Part shown: positions 23,804-37,542 of the stretch, one piece after another
How positions within the stretch are numbered: the stretch's first letter is position 1
How the letters are laid out: each line of letters opens with the position of its first letter
Made by a program: the position numbers and the translations under genes
Notes under the pieces: model-generated
Told to the model about the DNA's origin: nothing
The model's database searches: none
What the model saw: the letters and a program-made list of their open reading frames with translations, nothing else
Assembly: GCA_020809705.1 (NCBI GenBank)
Contig: CP085827.1
Span: forward strand, 6,758,001-6,822,000
Length of the DNA: 64,000 nt
Reading direction: 5' to 3'
Source: Calonectria ilicicola
Lineage: Eukaryota > Ascomycota > Sordariomycetes > Hypocreales > Nectriaceae

Positions 23804-26800
23804 GCGGCCGATGTGTTTAGGTACAAGGATGCAAGGTAAGGAGGTGATCTAGAGAGGAAGATAGGACGAGCTGGCGAGTTGTTGACGGTGGTTCGGATCG
23901 AGATCAAGTGACGATGAACTTGATGGATGCAAGATGTCGCTCCTGGGAGGTTTAGGCAGGTAGAGAAGATGAATATGGGTTGGATGGAGGAAGTTAGATG
24001 GCGATTGGAGCAAAAGTGCAAGCGGAATGGGTTCAAGTCGTCGCAATGATAGCTTAGTCGAGTGGCTCTGGCAATGCAATACTTGCGCAGCGACGCAACG
24101 CCTTCTAGAGGGTCGTGAGATTCATCTTGGCGACAATGAACTGGGCATTAAAGTCCATTACAGCCGAGGGGATAACAGGAGAGGAAGTAGTCAGAGCGTG
24201 GGGGTGGTGGCCTCGCTCGGTGAGGAAGAATGGACAGTCCTTGAGGTGGGAAGATGGGTGAGATGATGTTTGAACACGGGTCGGCTGGGGGAAAAGATTG
24301 AGAGTGGGCTGGCTGAATGTAGCGACAGTAGGGGACTGGAGGGAGAGGCCGGGATGGTGCAGTAGCGGATTTGGGAAGCCCGGCTGTGATCTAGCGAATT
24401 TGTGTCTGGAGGTGGAAAAGAGCGAGACAGCGGACAAAAAAAAGGGGAGAGGGCGCTGGAGGCCGAGACAGCGTCACTGGCGGTACTGCATTGAGGGCTA
24501 GCGCGTTGTCTGCTGCCTGTCGCCAGATGGAGAGGACGGGGGAGTGGAGATGGGAGGAAGATGACCGAGTGGACGTGGGATGGTCCCGGCTAGTGCAGTG
24601 GGGAGGGGGCGGCTTGACTTTTCCTGGGCGGGGGCTGCCTTGTTCACTGGAGAGTGCAGAGCCTTAGGGGACTGGCGGCAGATGGGAGAGTGCCTCAAAA
24701 GCACCCAGCTAATTAGCGGTTGGAGGTTGTGTGCATCTATGTAATGTACATGCTGCACACCTCCATGCATCATCCATAGCATACTTTCTACCACCAGAAT
24801 GCGATGCCGACGCCCTAACCGTCAATATGCTTTGCAACGCTGAGTCTGACCCGTTGCTCTGCTGGCCTCGAATGGACCCGCGGCTCATGGCCGCTGGCAG
24901 TCGTCGGCAACTCACGCGTCTCGTCTTGTGCCGCTGGCAAAGGAGCCATGGTTCAACATCCATCCCTGCACGCGTTTGCCACTTGGTGATGATCTTAAGT
25001 TGATCAGCCTGTGTTCTGTGTGCGTTTTGAAGAAGCCCTGCGTGTGCGATCTACTTGAAGATGCCCTTGAAGGGAGGTGCCCTGCTGGCCTGAGGGCCAA
25101 CCATGGTCCAATTCAAAACGAGGTGACATTGATTACTTTGTGTTATGGACTACTAATCTTATTGCAGAGTGGTGCGCAAACCACCGTGAATCACCCAGAA
25201 GCAACTGTTAGATCACAACGATAAATAGGATGCACGACCATGAACGTAGATGGAGGTAGACTAGCAGTAGGTAGTATAAATGAAGATGAAGAGAATAAGA
25301 AACCAAAAAGACTAGGAAACCCCCCCAAATACATAATAAGACAATGCAAAAAGTTTCCCATGGAACTGACTCCTCGCCCATCTCCGATGACAGACAAGGA
25401 CAAGGTGCCGGCCTCGACCCTACCGAAACCTGTCTTGGGCGGCCTTGGCCCAGAGCCGCCTGTCTCGTCGCCCAGCAGCGCCTTGGAACTCTCCAGCTTG
25501 GCATGGTGTCCAAGCGGATGAGGGGTAGCGCAGCCCAACAACAAGCCACCACGAGGCATTACGTTGCTTGTCTCGAGGCCGCCTCCGCAATTGTCTATTT
25601 GACATGCTGGGTGAGACATGGCGGTGCACCTGTGTGTCTCACCTTTTTAAAAATGCCCACTCCCCCAGCCAGGCACCGCCAACAGCGCTACTGTACGCCC
25701 GACCCGAAGCGTCACCTCTCGCCGCTGTCGTTCCTTGTGGCCGGGTCCTCGGTCTGGGCACGTGTAATTCCCTCGATCCTGTTGGTTCACTCCGCAACTG
25801 GCCGATGGGGCGGAACGGGGGCTAACGAGCCTCTTGGGTTTATCACAGCAACGAGCAAACCTCAGTGTTTGGCTCAGCAAGCACTAAGCCCACACGGCAC
25901 AGGGCGGCGAATTGAGACGTACACAGACTGCAGTATGACAACATCTCAAATGTTTATGCTCCATGGCTCCGGGGTGTGGGCTGCATTGGTGACACACAGC
26001 ACCACCATTACACACCGACCAGAACCACATCCTTTACGTACGTACGGAGTATTCATACATGCATACATACACATACATGTCTTGGACCAAAAAATAGAAG
26101 TGGTTCAGCCATGGGATGCACGAAGCTTGGGCTCCCGATGACTCCGTGGGCCAGAGCCTAGTGGGCATCGCACGCTACAATGTGCTATAAAAAAAAAAGC
26201 AGGATTCCAGCACTGGCGGCTCATTCCTGCCACATGCGGCAGTCTGAACCACGAACCCAACCCGATCATCTCGACGATTTGGTCCTTGTGGTGTGGTGTC
26301 AATGCCAGTGAGTGGCCGAACCCCCGAACCAAGCATTTTTAGCGGCCCGCCGGCTCTGGGGATTACTGGCCAGGGGATAGACTCATCCAGACTTCTTTGC
26401 CCCACATCCTTTTTCTTCTCTCTTTTTTCTCCCTCTCTTTTTACCCGTTTTCCTTTTCCTTCTTCATGCTTTTCATCTGCTTCCTCGTCATAGGCCATTG
26501 ACCCACTCGACTGGTTTTTTATTGTTCTCTGCCGAGCACATGCATGCACGGCTGTCGATTCCTGTCGCCCGCATATGTCAGCTGAGTATTAAATGTTGGG
26601 CATTGGCGCCGATCAAGCACAAGTCTGTTCATGGAAACCCCGCGAGTTTTGAGGAGACGAGAGAAAACTATACAGCAAACCCAACGGCTTTGTTCACGGA
26701 TGGCATAGCATCGTGCCCTCTAGGTAGCTGTCCGTATGCATATTGCAGTGTCGCACTCGGGATTGTCACTTGACTTGGTCACCTGCCTCTTATCCAGATC

Positions 26801-29800
26801 AAATGCGATGCAACGCATTGGCACAATGTGCCTCTTTGTGATGAATGAAACACATCCCCTTCCCAATTGTGCTTGAGACAATGCTATTCTCCAACTACAC
26901 GTGGAGGCGTCACACTGGATCCCCACGTAACCGCAGCTGGCCGCACATCCATTTCTGCGCTACCTTTGCTGCTGTTGTGCGTGCCCCCAGCGCATATGCA
27001 CGCTTTATTTTGTCCACAAACCCATCGCTAGCCGAGTCTACTCTGGCGGCGTCCTAAACCTAGTCCCCTGTCCTTTCACTGGAAGTCGCATTGCGGATGA
27101 TGCCGGGCATTTTTACTGCGTAGAATGGCGACGGGCTGTCCAGAATGTTTTTTTTTTTTTGTGGTCCAGACGCGCATCCCATATCTGTGATGTTTGATGC
27201 ACTCACATTGATTGAACTTACTGCTGAGGCAAAAAGCGGAAATACTTCCTTGCTTGAGCAAGTAAGTACAGTGGATTATATTCTCAACAACCCAGACCGA
27301 TTCTGCTAAGACTCTGGCCTCGATGGGGTGGGCCACTCTTGGTGAGACATGTGGTACAGCAGTACAGTAACTTAGTTAGCTACAGTGTTGTGGTTCTGCA
27401 CTCGTTTCATCCCAACGGCCAATCTCTAGTCTTTCGGCCAACCGTAAGTGAGGCGGTTGAGGTGAGCCCAGTGGCGCCGGCGGCTCCCACCCAGACCGAC
27501 GCCGGCACCGACACCGAAGCCCGTAATTACGGCTGGTTCGGCTTCGGACATTTGTTCCCACACCATGTCTTCAGCGATCTTCGGGTTGACTAATGTGTTG
27601 GCCACATGTGAAATCTGCCAACCACGTCGCCGCGTACGCGTCGTTGCTCATTTGGTGTCTGTTGGTCCACAGCTCAGCCTGTTACCGCCGCCCGTGGGCG
27701 AAGTTTGGTTTGGCCGTCATTCCGCACTCCCCTCCCCCGTCTTGGACAACTGGCTTGCGTGGGAGAAAGCTGATGACTGACACCATGACGAGATGGGTTC
27801 TCTCTTTGGTCTCAGCCTTGCTCAGCCTCGGCGTTTGTTGGCTCCAGTGAGCTCTGCTACGGTTTTCTGGGCGCCACATTCTCCACGCAGCCCTGTAGTC
27901 ACGCGCGCAGTTTTTAAGCAGGTGGCTGCAGTATGTAAGTGGCATGCTGGCCGTCTTCAGCACAGAGCCAATCGTTCAACTACACCGCATCGCCCTAGGC
28001 CGCTTAATGATAGTCCGCGTCGTCATTCCGCAGCGAAGCCTGCATCTTGATTGTTTCACGCTCCGTCATCTACTCGGAATAATATCATCTGTCACGGTGG
28101 AGCGGCATTTGGATGCTCACCCGGCCCTGTCATGACGGCTTCCATCTGTTGTGTCTTCGCCTGGGACTCTATGGGGTTCCGTCTTCCAGTCTCGAAAAGC
28201 CTAGACTTGAGCATGGTTCTAGGTTCAATAAACTTCATCTGGCAACCTTCAAGCCACTGTCGCGTGCACAATATCCCTTCTCTGAACAACCTAGCTGTGG
28301 GATTATTGCGCTAGAGCCGGGACACACCAAGCCTTGATCTCAGCCCTGACCTGTCTTGAGGCATGAACTGCTCATATCTCACGTGAAGTAATACCATCTT
28401 TGACACCGAGGGGGGGTAAGAGCAGCCTATATTCCCGTCGATTTCGCTACTGCACCAGGATTACCTCTTTAGGTGACCGAGATGGGAAAAAAACCCCTCC
28501 TGGCTCCAGCAGCTCCACGACCACCCACAGTTTCGTGGCCGGAACATCACTGCTCAGCTCCCCGGTCCAATTATTGACCTGATGGGAAGGGGCCAGGTAG
28601 TTTGCCGGGGCAGGCAAAATTTGAGGCCTGCTTCAACCAGAGTAAGTAATTGCTTTCTGCCTTCAACTAGGAGATTTGCCGTATACGTCGGGCGGTTCAT
28701 AAGAATCGGGGTTTTATGGGTCCAATGCTGGTGTTTTGCAGTCGAATCCGCCCTGGACGATGGAGGTCCGACCATTTGATTCCTTTATGGGCTTGCACGC
28801 TCAGTGCTATTATGGGGCAACTCTCTGCGCTCCCGTCTTATATGATTTTTGATGACAAAACCAAACGTAGGTAACATGATCATCACTCTGGGGCCAATGA
28901 CAATGACGCGAGGTTGAATGAAACTTGATCAATTTGTCTATAATATGATTGAACGACAAACTACGAGATGAGAACATACCCGCTTCAGCCTAAAGTAAAC
29001 AATCAGCGGCTCTTCTCGTGGATGTGACAGTATGCCGTCTATACTCTACCTAGGATAGGTTCGGTGCAGAGTTGCCGACCAACCCAAAGTAAAATTTCGC
29101 GTATCACCTCAACACTCATATGGCCTTGAACTTTATCTTGGGTAGCTGGCCCCTGCGCCCCAGGCTCGTATCACCTGATCTTCTAAAAATGTGTAAAATC
29201 AACCCCGGGATTCAGTGATGACTGCTGACTGGTGCAAGTACGATTTAGTGGCGTCTACTTTTTTCGCCGACGAGGATCATCTGCCCAGCCACCGTGGGGG
29301 GTTTTATGGAAATTCTCTTGTCAGAAAATAACCAATAAAGTCTGACTAATTTCGCAGGAAGCGATCATCCAATCTTGCTATTCAAGATCTCGAGGTATTA
29401 TGCTAGATTGAGGTTGTTTCCATAGCTAAAACAATCTCATTTACATTTAGAGAGGACCATGGAAGTCGGGGGTTCATATGTTAACCCTGATCACTCCAAT
29501 CTAGCAATTCTAAGATGTTTATGCAAATATTTCCCTTGCATGCAATTGCGTTGATTTATTGTAACTCCCACTCTTGCCAACTATAACCATGCCGCTTAGG
29601 CGGCATGTGCCCCAGAAATATGAGATCTGAACACTGAGGTGGCAACTTCGTTGATCAAGATCATGATGAGAAAGCGAAAGACTGTTAATATGTCATATTT
29701 TCGGACGGCATGTTATAAATACAAACCAGATTAGACGCCTACGTGATATCGACGTCGCTAACTCCTCACAAATCATGACAATTACTGCTGCAAATAAGCC

Positions 29801-31358
29801 GCTTTCCAGTGGATCGTATCTGAAAGCCCCGTCTGAGCCCGTGCAGTAGCCAGTCTACACCAAATCGTGACTTTGTAACGGTTCTGTGATAACAACTTGC
29901 CGAGCATCACTCGTTTCAGAATTAAACGAGAATTATCTAACTGTGCTTGGCATGGTGCGGCTACAAGTATCTACAGCTCTCTTTTTCTTGCCTCGAGAGC
30001 ATCCAAGAATTTTACATTGTGTAGATTAGACTACGAAGGGTGTTCTGGAGATTGCTCGCTGCCATCTATATTTTGAGTGATACGGAATAAGAGGTGGTGG
30101 ATGGAGGCTTAGGGCCTGGAAGCTTAGGGCCTGGAAGCTGCTGTAGTAGCGAATGGATTGTATTGATGTCTGTGATCAAGGTTCAAGAAGCTACCACCCT
30201 TCACGTGGCTACCCGTCGCGCATTATCGAGTTTGTTAGTACCTACCTGCTGTCTGGTTATATTATTCGTGAAATCGGGTGGAAGAAGTGATGCATTTGAC
30301 GACTTGTATGCCCACGCGGTATTAAGATTTCCAAACTACTTCTAACGACAGAGTCGAGTGTCTTTACGTCTTTTAGATATTTTAATACAAAGATCACATC
30401 CAATTCTCTTGAAAGCTGGAGGAGAAGTTTCCGTAAAAATATGTGAGCTAGGACGATAAAAGACTACGTGGTGGCTAGCGGGTGTATATGGTTAAGTTGA
30501 ATTTTCCAGCGTCTCGAAAATTCATTTTTGAATAGAAGCATCATGTTTGATGGTTACTACCATGATATAATTTTGATGCTTAAAAGTATCAGCTTGTTTT
30601 ATCATGGTAAATTAAACCTTACGTTTATTAGAGTTGTCATTTTCCCAAGTTTCTGGGGACACAATGGACAACTATTGAACGGAGATTGTATTTGTTCTTC
30701 TGAGGACGGCGAAGAGATTAGAATATTGTCTTAAAACCTCCATTATCACCTTCTGCCTTCGTCAGTATTTCAACGGCGATAATATGGCGAGAATCATAAA
30801 CGGCTATACGTTTGGAAATATTCTCGAACAGTACCACAACGTTGATTAGCTTGCCTGTTAGCTGGCGTGGCAAAGAGCACCCGGAGGGGTGCACTAATGA
30901 CTAAGTTTGTGATGGCCGTTTCATCCTTCTTTCGTTCTCACATTCGATCACCTACTTTTCGTATCACGAATGAGAAACTTGTTCAATCTCAATTGAACTC
31001 CCCCACAAACTCGCATAAGGGTGTAAGGATGCGATGGGTCAATGGAATGTTACATATGTATACGTAGAGGAACGTACTTGGTGGAGCTCCCTCCTGGTCG
31101 AGTCCATCATTTCTTTCTTTACCTAGACCGAAATAGCCTTTTCATAACTAATAACAATACCTTACTAGTTAGCATTGGTCAGTTTTGGATCACATATCGG
31201 CTTCAGTGAATTTCAACGAATATAATTTTAAATTTGTCATATATTTACTTCAAATATATGTTTACAAAGAAATCAACAAAATCATTGTTAGTAGAACTGG
31301 GAAGATATCGTTATTGGGACATGTAGACGCCCTATGACCCGTTGCGCGTTTCAGACTA
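23804..31358. other. Gene-free region of about 7.5 kb
   Basis: No frame in this stretch shows a domain, a plausible splice set or a conserved motif. Composition shifts from GC-balanced (23.8-28 kb) to AT-rich (28.8-31.3 kb). It contains one copy of a dispersed repeat (see 30094-30235) and many short spurious frames. A short direct duplication (gcttagggcctggaa, twice) lies at about 30108-30137. Confidence 0.5.
30094..30235 (+). repeat. Dispersed repeat, copy A
   Basis: This shares an ordered set of blocks with 45537-45700. The shared blocks are a GGAGGCT start, the 17-mer ATGGATTGTATTGATGT, GGTTCAA, and TTCACG followed by CTACCCGTCGCG. The copies are diverged, with indels. The class is unknown and no coding capacity was seen. 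Confidence 0.6.
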
Positions 31359-33572
31359 CTACCCACGCTTGATAAGATCCGCAGCCTATCAATTAGTTAG
31401 TAATTATTACTCAACGATAGTTGCAGAATAGTAGTCTTACTCTCTCAGCCACGGCATACACAGTGGTCATGGTATGAGTAGCCGGAAGCAGTGGGATCAC
31501 ACTGGCATCAACGACTCGAAGACCATCCACACCATGAACCTTGAGCTGACAATCGACAACGCCACCCTCTTCAAGGCTCCCTATTTTTGCAGATCCGGCA
31601 GGGTGGAACAGAGTACTCGCACTCGATCGGATAAATTGTTCGAGAGCGGCATCACTCGTCACGTTAGCCCCGGGAACAATCTCGAAGGGTTGTAGAGATT
31701 GGATCGCAGACGTGCCTGCCAGCTTTCGGGTAAATTTAACACCTTCGGCAAGGATTGAGATATCCAGTGGATTCCTCAGGAGGCCAGAATCAGCGACCGG
31801 CGCATCAAAGGTACTGGAGGACGCAGCCTTGACTGATCCTCGCGAATAGGGGTGCTGAAGCCCCAATACCATCGCTCCATCTGACCAAATAATTTCAAGA
31901 ATACCAGAGCTAGTGCTGACAAGTTTCTCGTTGAGGACTTCTTGTTGTTTCTTGTAGCCCTGTAGTACCTCGGCTGGGGTGTTAGGCGGTAGGTAAGATG
32001 TACCATCTTGCGCAGTAGCTTGGCCATGAATAGTATTGACAGACTCTGAATAGTTTGCAAGAGGTAAAAAGACCAAAAAGTCTCCAGTTGGCGTGGTCAA
32101 AGGACCTTTCTTCTCCGAGTCATATTGAGCCCTTGCTTCAGCAGCAAATGTAGCGTTGCTAGTGAGATTGCTTGAAACAAGAGCTGCATTGACTACATCC
32201 TTTATTAGTCTATGGATAGAATGGACAAAGATTACTTCAACGTACCGGTATTGACCACTGTAAGTAGAACATGGTCGTGAAGGTTTTGGCCCACGCCAGG
32301 AAGATCGACAACAGTGGTAACGTTGATACTGGATAAATGAGCTGAATCACCAATGCCAGACACTTGTAATATCTGAGGCGTATGGAGTGATCCAGCCGCC
32401 AAAATTACCTCTTTTTTGACACTAATTGTCTCAACAGAAGCGCCTCTATCCTTAGAGAACTGTAGTCCCTTTGGTGAGCTGGGTCTCTTGACTACTAGTG
32501 CTTATATAGTCACTTACCTCTACGCCAGTAATTCTAACACGGCCGTTGACGTTTTTTGAAACAAGACGTGTTACCTGGCTACTAGTAGAAACGTGAAAGT
32601 TCGTTCGATTTATAGCAGTTTCATAATAGGCCTCCCGAGCAGAAGATCGGGTCATTGTGTTAGGGTCTTGGTTATGAGGGCAAAAGTATCCCCCGAGGGC
32701 GTTTCCGTTAGCCTGATCAACAGATATGCTGATGTCAAGTTCATCAATTGCATTGACAATATTCTCTGTTTAGATGTTCCCATTAGTTCATGGTCTGCTT
32801 GACATGAATGGTAAGAATCTCACTCGTTGTGGGCCAGAAGAAAGGCGAATAACTAGAATGCATATAGCCTGTAGAGCCATGAGCAGACTCATCATGAGTA
32901 ATGTTGTACTCCTGTGCAATTTCGCCACTAGGAGGGGTGTATTTCTCGTTCTAACCTCGTTAGTTGTACTGGATGCAAATTTGAGGTGGAAACTGTCTCA
33001 TACTTTCTTGAAATATGGAAGCAAGGCATTCCAATTCCATCCCTTATTTCCGAGTTCCTCCCATCGATCGTAATCCAGCTTAGATCCTCGATCAAAAACC
33101 ATTCTGTTCAGCTTGGTAGAGCCACCGACTACTCTTCCTTGAGGAATTGAGATGCTGCGATTATTGACTGATTCGGTTGCAATGTATGTGGTATTCCAGT
33201 CATATTTTGTTCCGACAGCGCCGCCTGCAAGGCCGGGAATCGTGACATAGTCTTCACCTTTATCTCTTTACCTATGTTAATGAATATATTGACCACTTAT
33301 GTGTTCTCAAACTCACAAATCCCCTGCCTCGATTACCAGAACAGTTACAGCTAATCAGAAATGTAAGCAAGGACGAGGAAATGCATAAATTGAGAAGATA
33401 TCTTACAAGAATCTTCGCTCAGACGGTTCGCGACTGTGAGGCCGGAAGCACCTCCGCCGACGATGACATAGTCGTAGGAATTGTTGAGCTGTTCGTTTTT
33501 CGGATAGGCTGTTGCGGGGGTGGCATACAAAGAGATTAAAGTAGTCACAAGGGACGCTTTAAGACCAGCCAT
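31359..33572 (-). CDS. Secreted FAD-dependent GMC oxidoreductase
   Basis: Eight exons in gene order: 33572-33407, 33350-33317, 33265-33004, 32950-32824, 32765-32519 (last coding base near 32518), 32459-32246, 32192-31441 and 31385-31359. Total 609 aa. A signal peptide (MAGLKASLVTTLISLYATPATA) is followed by the FAD dinucleotide motif YVIVGGGASGLTVANRL. Next are the second FAD strand VLVIEAGD, the GMC signature GRVVGGSTKLNRM, and VILAAGSLHTPQILQVSGIG (GMC signature 2). The C-terminus has FHPAGSAKIG with the first catalytic histidine, then DASVIPLLPATHTMTTVYAVAER with the second. The last exon adds nine codons ending in a lysine-arginine-glycine. Family members include glucose, aryl-alcohol and related oxidases, and the substrate is not determinable here. 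All junctions restore conserved motifs, so the gene looks intact. Confidence 0.93.
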
Positions 33573-35557
33573 GATTGGCAACTATGAAATAGCTATTTTA
33601 AGCTAAGTGATTGTCGAGCGATAAAAGCTGACGACTTATGCAGTCTTATAAATATTTCGTGACCAGTTCAGTGCATCGCTGAGCAATCAGCGGAACCCCT
33701 GTCCGCGAATATGATCAAACCAAGCCCGCAACAAAATGCCGTGGAAGCTTAATAAAACTTTAAGTTGGAATATGCCGCGGTTCTTTCGGAAAGTCAAACA
33801 GGGGCTAGGATGTTCGATTACAGTAGTCGTATGGATTGTGAACCTAATCAGAGAGAAACGATGGTTCTATAGCGAAAACAGGGGAGAGCCCCACTCTTGA
33901 CGGCTTCGAATAGTTCGAAAGTTCTAAAACCATTTGTGAATACCTTTTGCTTGTCCTTCTTTCCTCCCTTGTGCCGAGGAAGGGTAAATTTGCTAGTGAG
34001 TGATTGGAGGCAACCGCAACTCCGATGCCTAATGGAGGACATGATACTTCGAAAAAGAACATCCACGCCTATGTATTCCCAATGAACAAACATAGGTAAT
34101 CCCCAGCAGAGCACAGTATAGTATGTGAGATAATGAGGTTTGATCCACACAAAGTTCTCATAGCTGATACAGCCAAGGTTTCAATATTTGGGCCAAGAGT
34201 GGTAATTCATCCCCGGCAAGATGAAGAAATGAAGGGCGAAGACCCATGGTTCAAAAATGCCACCAAGTCGGCTACGGGAAAAACCCACGGAGCGGGGGTG
34301 GCAACAAACAAAGCTTTTCATGACAAGGCATGAAGATGTTTGAGTAGCCGACTCCACTTCTCGCACTAATTTATCGATCATCATACCATAAACAATCGCT
34401 TAAACATGTTCTCGCCGTTTTGAATGACCTCTACATAGAGACCAGATATCATGTGCACTCTGCTCTGCTGGCTATCCAAATATTCCCAGATTTCGCGTGA
34501 TTGGGCAGCTGGCGTGGTTAGTTGCCCTGTCAGCTGTTCTCCTATTCACAGCGTACAATACTTTTCAGGTCTTTGGCGGCGATGAGGAATCAGGTATGAC
34601 ATGGATTATGGTAGAACTAAATTATCCATTTACATTAGAACGTGAAGAAGAAAAAGAGTCTATAATCAACCCGTAATTTTTCGTACGGATGTCTAGGCAA
34701 AAAAAAAACATAATGTGATCAAAGTTTATGCCCACGAAAGGGTTTGCCAAGAAGGTGATATTTTAAAAGTTCTGTTCCAGCCAGTGGAATCATTGATTTA
34801 CAGAACTAGTCACCTCACAGCCACGTCACGAGCTGGATCTCCCCGTATCATTTGGAAATTCTCCGATGGGGTTCTGGCTCAGTATCAGTTTTTTTTTCTT
34901 CTTCTAATTCAAGCTATGGAATACATGCTGGAGCATTTCAATTAGAATGGTTCCACGGCAAAAGGAAGCTAAGGAATAAATCCTATTTGAGGAATAATTT
35001 GAACTAACTAATGAGCAGACCATGCGGCCGTGCTACGGTTGTAACGCTAGCGGGTTTTTTTTTATCCCACCAAGGGTGCCAGGACCGCCACACAAAGACT
35101 CCATCTTGGTAAAGTTTCCTCCTTCGTGGCTATGTCCCTCCCCAGCCCTGCACGGGTCATCGCCTTTTTAGTGGATTGCATACATTGCGCCACGCATGAG
35201 AACAGTTTAAACAGTTCAAGTCAACTATGCAGATATTTTGCCTTGAGATGGCTTGTGAGACATGGGGTGAAGGTTCTGGAGCTAAAATCTCCTTTTGGTT
35301 TGGGCTATTCCGTCTTACCATGATGTGCCTTGGCTCAACGACACCGCCCAAGAGATTGCGCAAGAACGGCGCTTGCGACTGGCAGTATAGTGGGTCGCTC
35401 ACAAGAAAGATGTCACATAAGTGACATCTTTTAGGGACTTCAATGGCTAATCTTATCATAATCACATCCCTGCCACTTGTGTCTTCCCTGGTTGATTACA
35501 TTGCTTTGTGTTCCTTCTTGGTGCTCACCAACGTAAAGATGCATATTGAAATTCTGA
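33573..35557. other. Intergenic, AT-rich
   Basis: This holds the promoter of the GMC gene and the 3' side of the ARCA-like regulator. No gene seen. Confidence 0.6.
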
Positions 35558-37542
35558 TCAGACAGTAGATGTGTCCCAATATTCCTTTAATTTCTCCAGA
35601 ATGCCTGTAGCAGGAAACTTACTGGCATCTATTATTCTCTCCAAAAGATGAATTAAAGCAACTTTGGTAGCAGAATTTTGGACACAAAGGCCGGCTATGA
35701 TTTCATTAGATTAAAAAGATTAACTTGGCTAGATGTGTAGATACTTGCCGGCATAAAGTGCTTGGATATTGATAGATGCCAGGTGCTCGTTATGCAGTTC
35801 CCGGCGGGCTATACCGCCAATCGTACTTAGACTCTTTTCAAGGAGACGCTGGCGAGTTCCGTAGGCTTCGACCCCGCCAATAGTGGGCATATGGATTAAC
35901 AATATGATCCTTGCAAAATGAAATATTTGAATTGCTCCTGCGTGTGAGGGTGGGTGGATCCAAATCGGGTTGAAATATGTCGCAATATTATCGCCATGAT
36001 CTTGTCCAGTGGGGCCGCTTGTTGAAATGGGTCTAAAGGATGATGGGGCCTTGTCTTCCCAAGTCTGCAAGTCTTTGAGCAAATGTTGACCGTGATCAAT
36101 TTTTCGTTGTATATCTGCCGAAGCGTCTGAGCTTGTGCTGGAGAATTGGATAACTTTTGCCGCAATATATATAATTCTGGTCGCGTACTCTTGTGGCCCA
36201 AGATCTTCTAAGTGTTTGTTTGGAGACCATATGGTCAAAGTTGGTCGTTTTGTGCAGAATGCTGCCCACAAATCTTGCCGCAACCACGCCCACCAGACAG
36301 CCCTCCTCAATCCATCGAGAGATTCTCCGTTATTATCCTGCCGACGAAGTATCCAAAAGGCTCCCCTCAAATGCCTATCCCAGTCACCATTGATAGAAGA
36401 ATTTGTAAACCCAAACATTTCATAGGTATTAATGAGTATCGCCGTGGCCAGTATCTCATAGGATTCAACATAAGTTTTGAACGATAGAGCTTTAGACAAG
36501 TATTGAAGTGTTTCGTAGTAATATCGACTGGCCGTATCGTTCAAGTCGACTTGCGACCATCTTATTTCTGTAGATGAACGTGTTGCATTCTCATGTCGTG
36601 CTGCAAGTCCCATGTGTCTCGCTGCTACGGCCAGAATAGACTTTAGTAATCCGATATTATGAAGTGCGAGGTGCGGCACGATGTCAGTAAAGTGATGAGA
36701 GGGGTCAAAGAGATCGAGCATGGGGCCGATGACGTGAATATAGTGGTGAAAATAAGCATAGTCCTCGGTATTGATATGGATAGGGACTGTAGTGTTCCAG
36801 GAGGCAGGGAAAGATACCGAAGAATCCACTGAATAACCTGGTAACCCATCTTCAGCCTCGGATATCAATGAGTTTATTTCACTAACACCAAGACCATCTG
36901 GGTTACTCGCATCTCCAAGTTCACTGTGAGGAGGGGTTTGTCTCTTGGAGAACGCTGATGTGTCAAAATTCCAATCCAATGGGCCATCTGATTGATTCTG
37001 TTGACGCTGTATACTGTTCATTGCGTCTTGAGCCAATAAGTCGAACCATTCAAACGGCGTTGTGTTCAACGAGTATGGACCATGATGACCAACTTGCGCA
37101 GGAGAGAGGACTGCCCCAATTGTAATTGGTGTGTGAGGAGGATCTTGAAGTGGCCCTGTCATCTCGATCGCGTCGCTATATTCATTCGTTGACGTATGGG
37201 AATCCACAGACATGGTGTCGGGAACTACGGCCATCTCGATCTCCTTGGCCACTTCCACACGAGGCGCTGAGGCCATCTGTATTGGTGATGTTTGCTCTGT
37301 GCCGGAGCCTGGCGCCGGAGCATAGCTGCATTCTCTTGATGACTTGATGCACTTCTCACACTTTGGATGTCCTTCATCGCACTTGATGCGTCTGGCCCGA
37401 CATACCAGGCTGTTTCTCTGTTATTAGGCGCTTAAATGAGGCGCGTGGTAAAATTGGGGCCGTACCATCCAGTTGAGACACGTAATCCACGCCCTCGCGA
37501 TGGTCGCGGCCTGCGCGGCCTTACGCGCACTCCCGGTGGCAT
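35558..37542 (-). CDS. Zn2Cys6 transcription factor, ARCA-like
   Basis: Exons in gene order are 37542-37466, 37409-35749 and 35694-35558, giving 624 aa. The cluster C-x2-C-x6-C-x5-C-x2-C-x6-C spans intron 1. The first cysteine codon is split TG|C, giving GCLVCRARRIKCDEGHPKC. The large central region has the fungal-specific domain with YFHHYIHVIGPMLDLFDPSHHF and LLKSILAVAARHMGL, as in ARCA-like regulators. Intron 2 has a GC donor (GCAAGT) and AG acceptor. Splicing it restores LYAAGLCV followed by a C-terminal helix ending LEKLKEYWDTSTV. The protein is nuclear and predicted to bind CGG-type sites. The neighbouring GMC oxidoreductase on the same strand, 2 kb downstream, is a candidate target but only by position. 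Confidence 0.93.
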
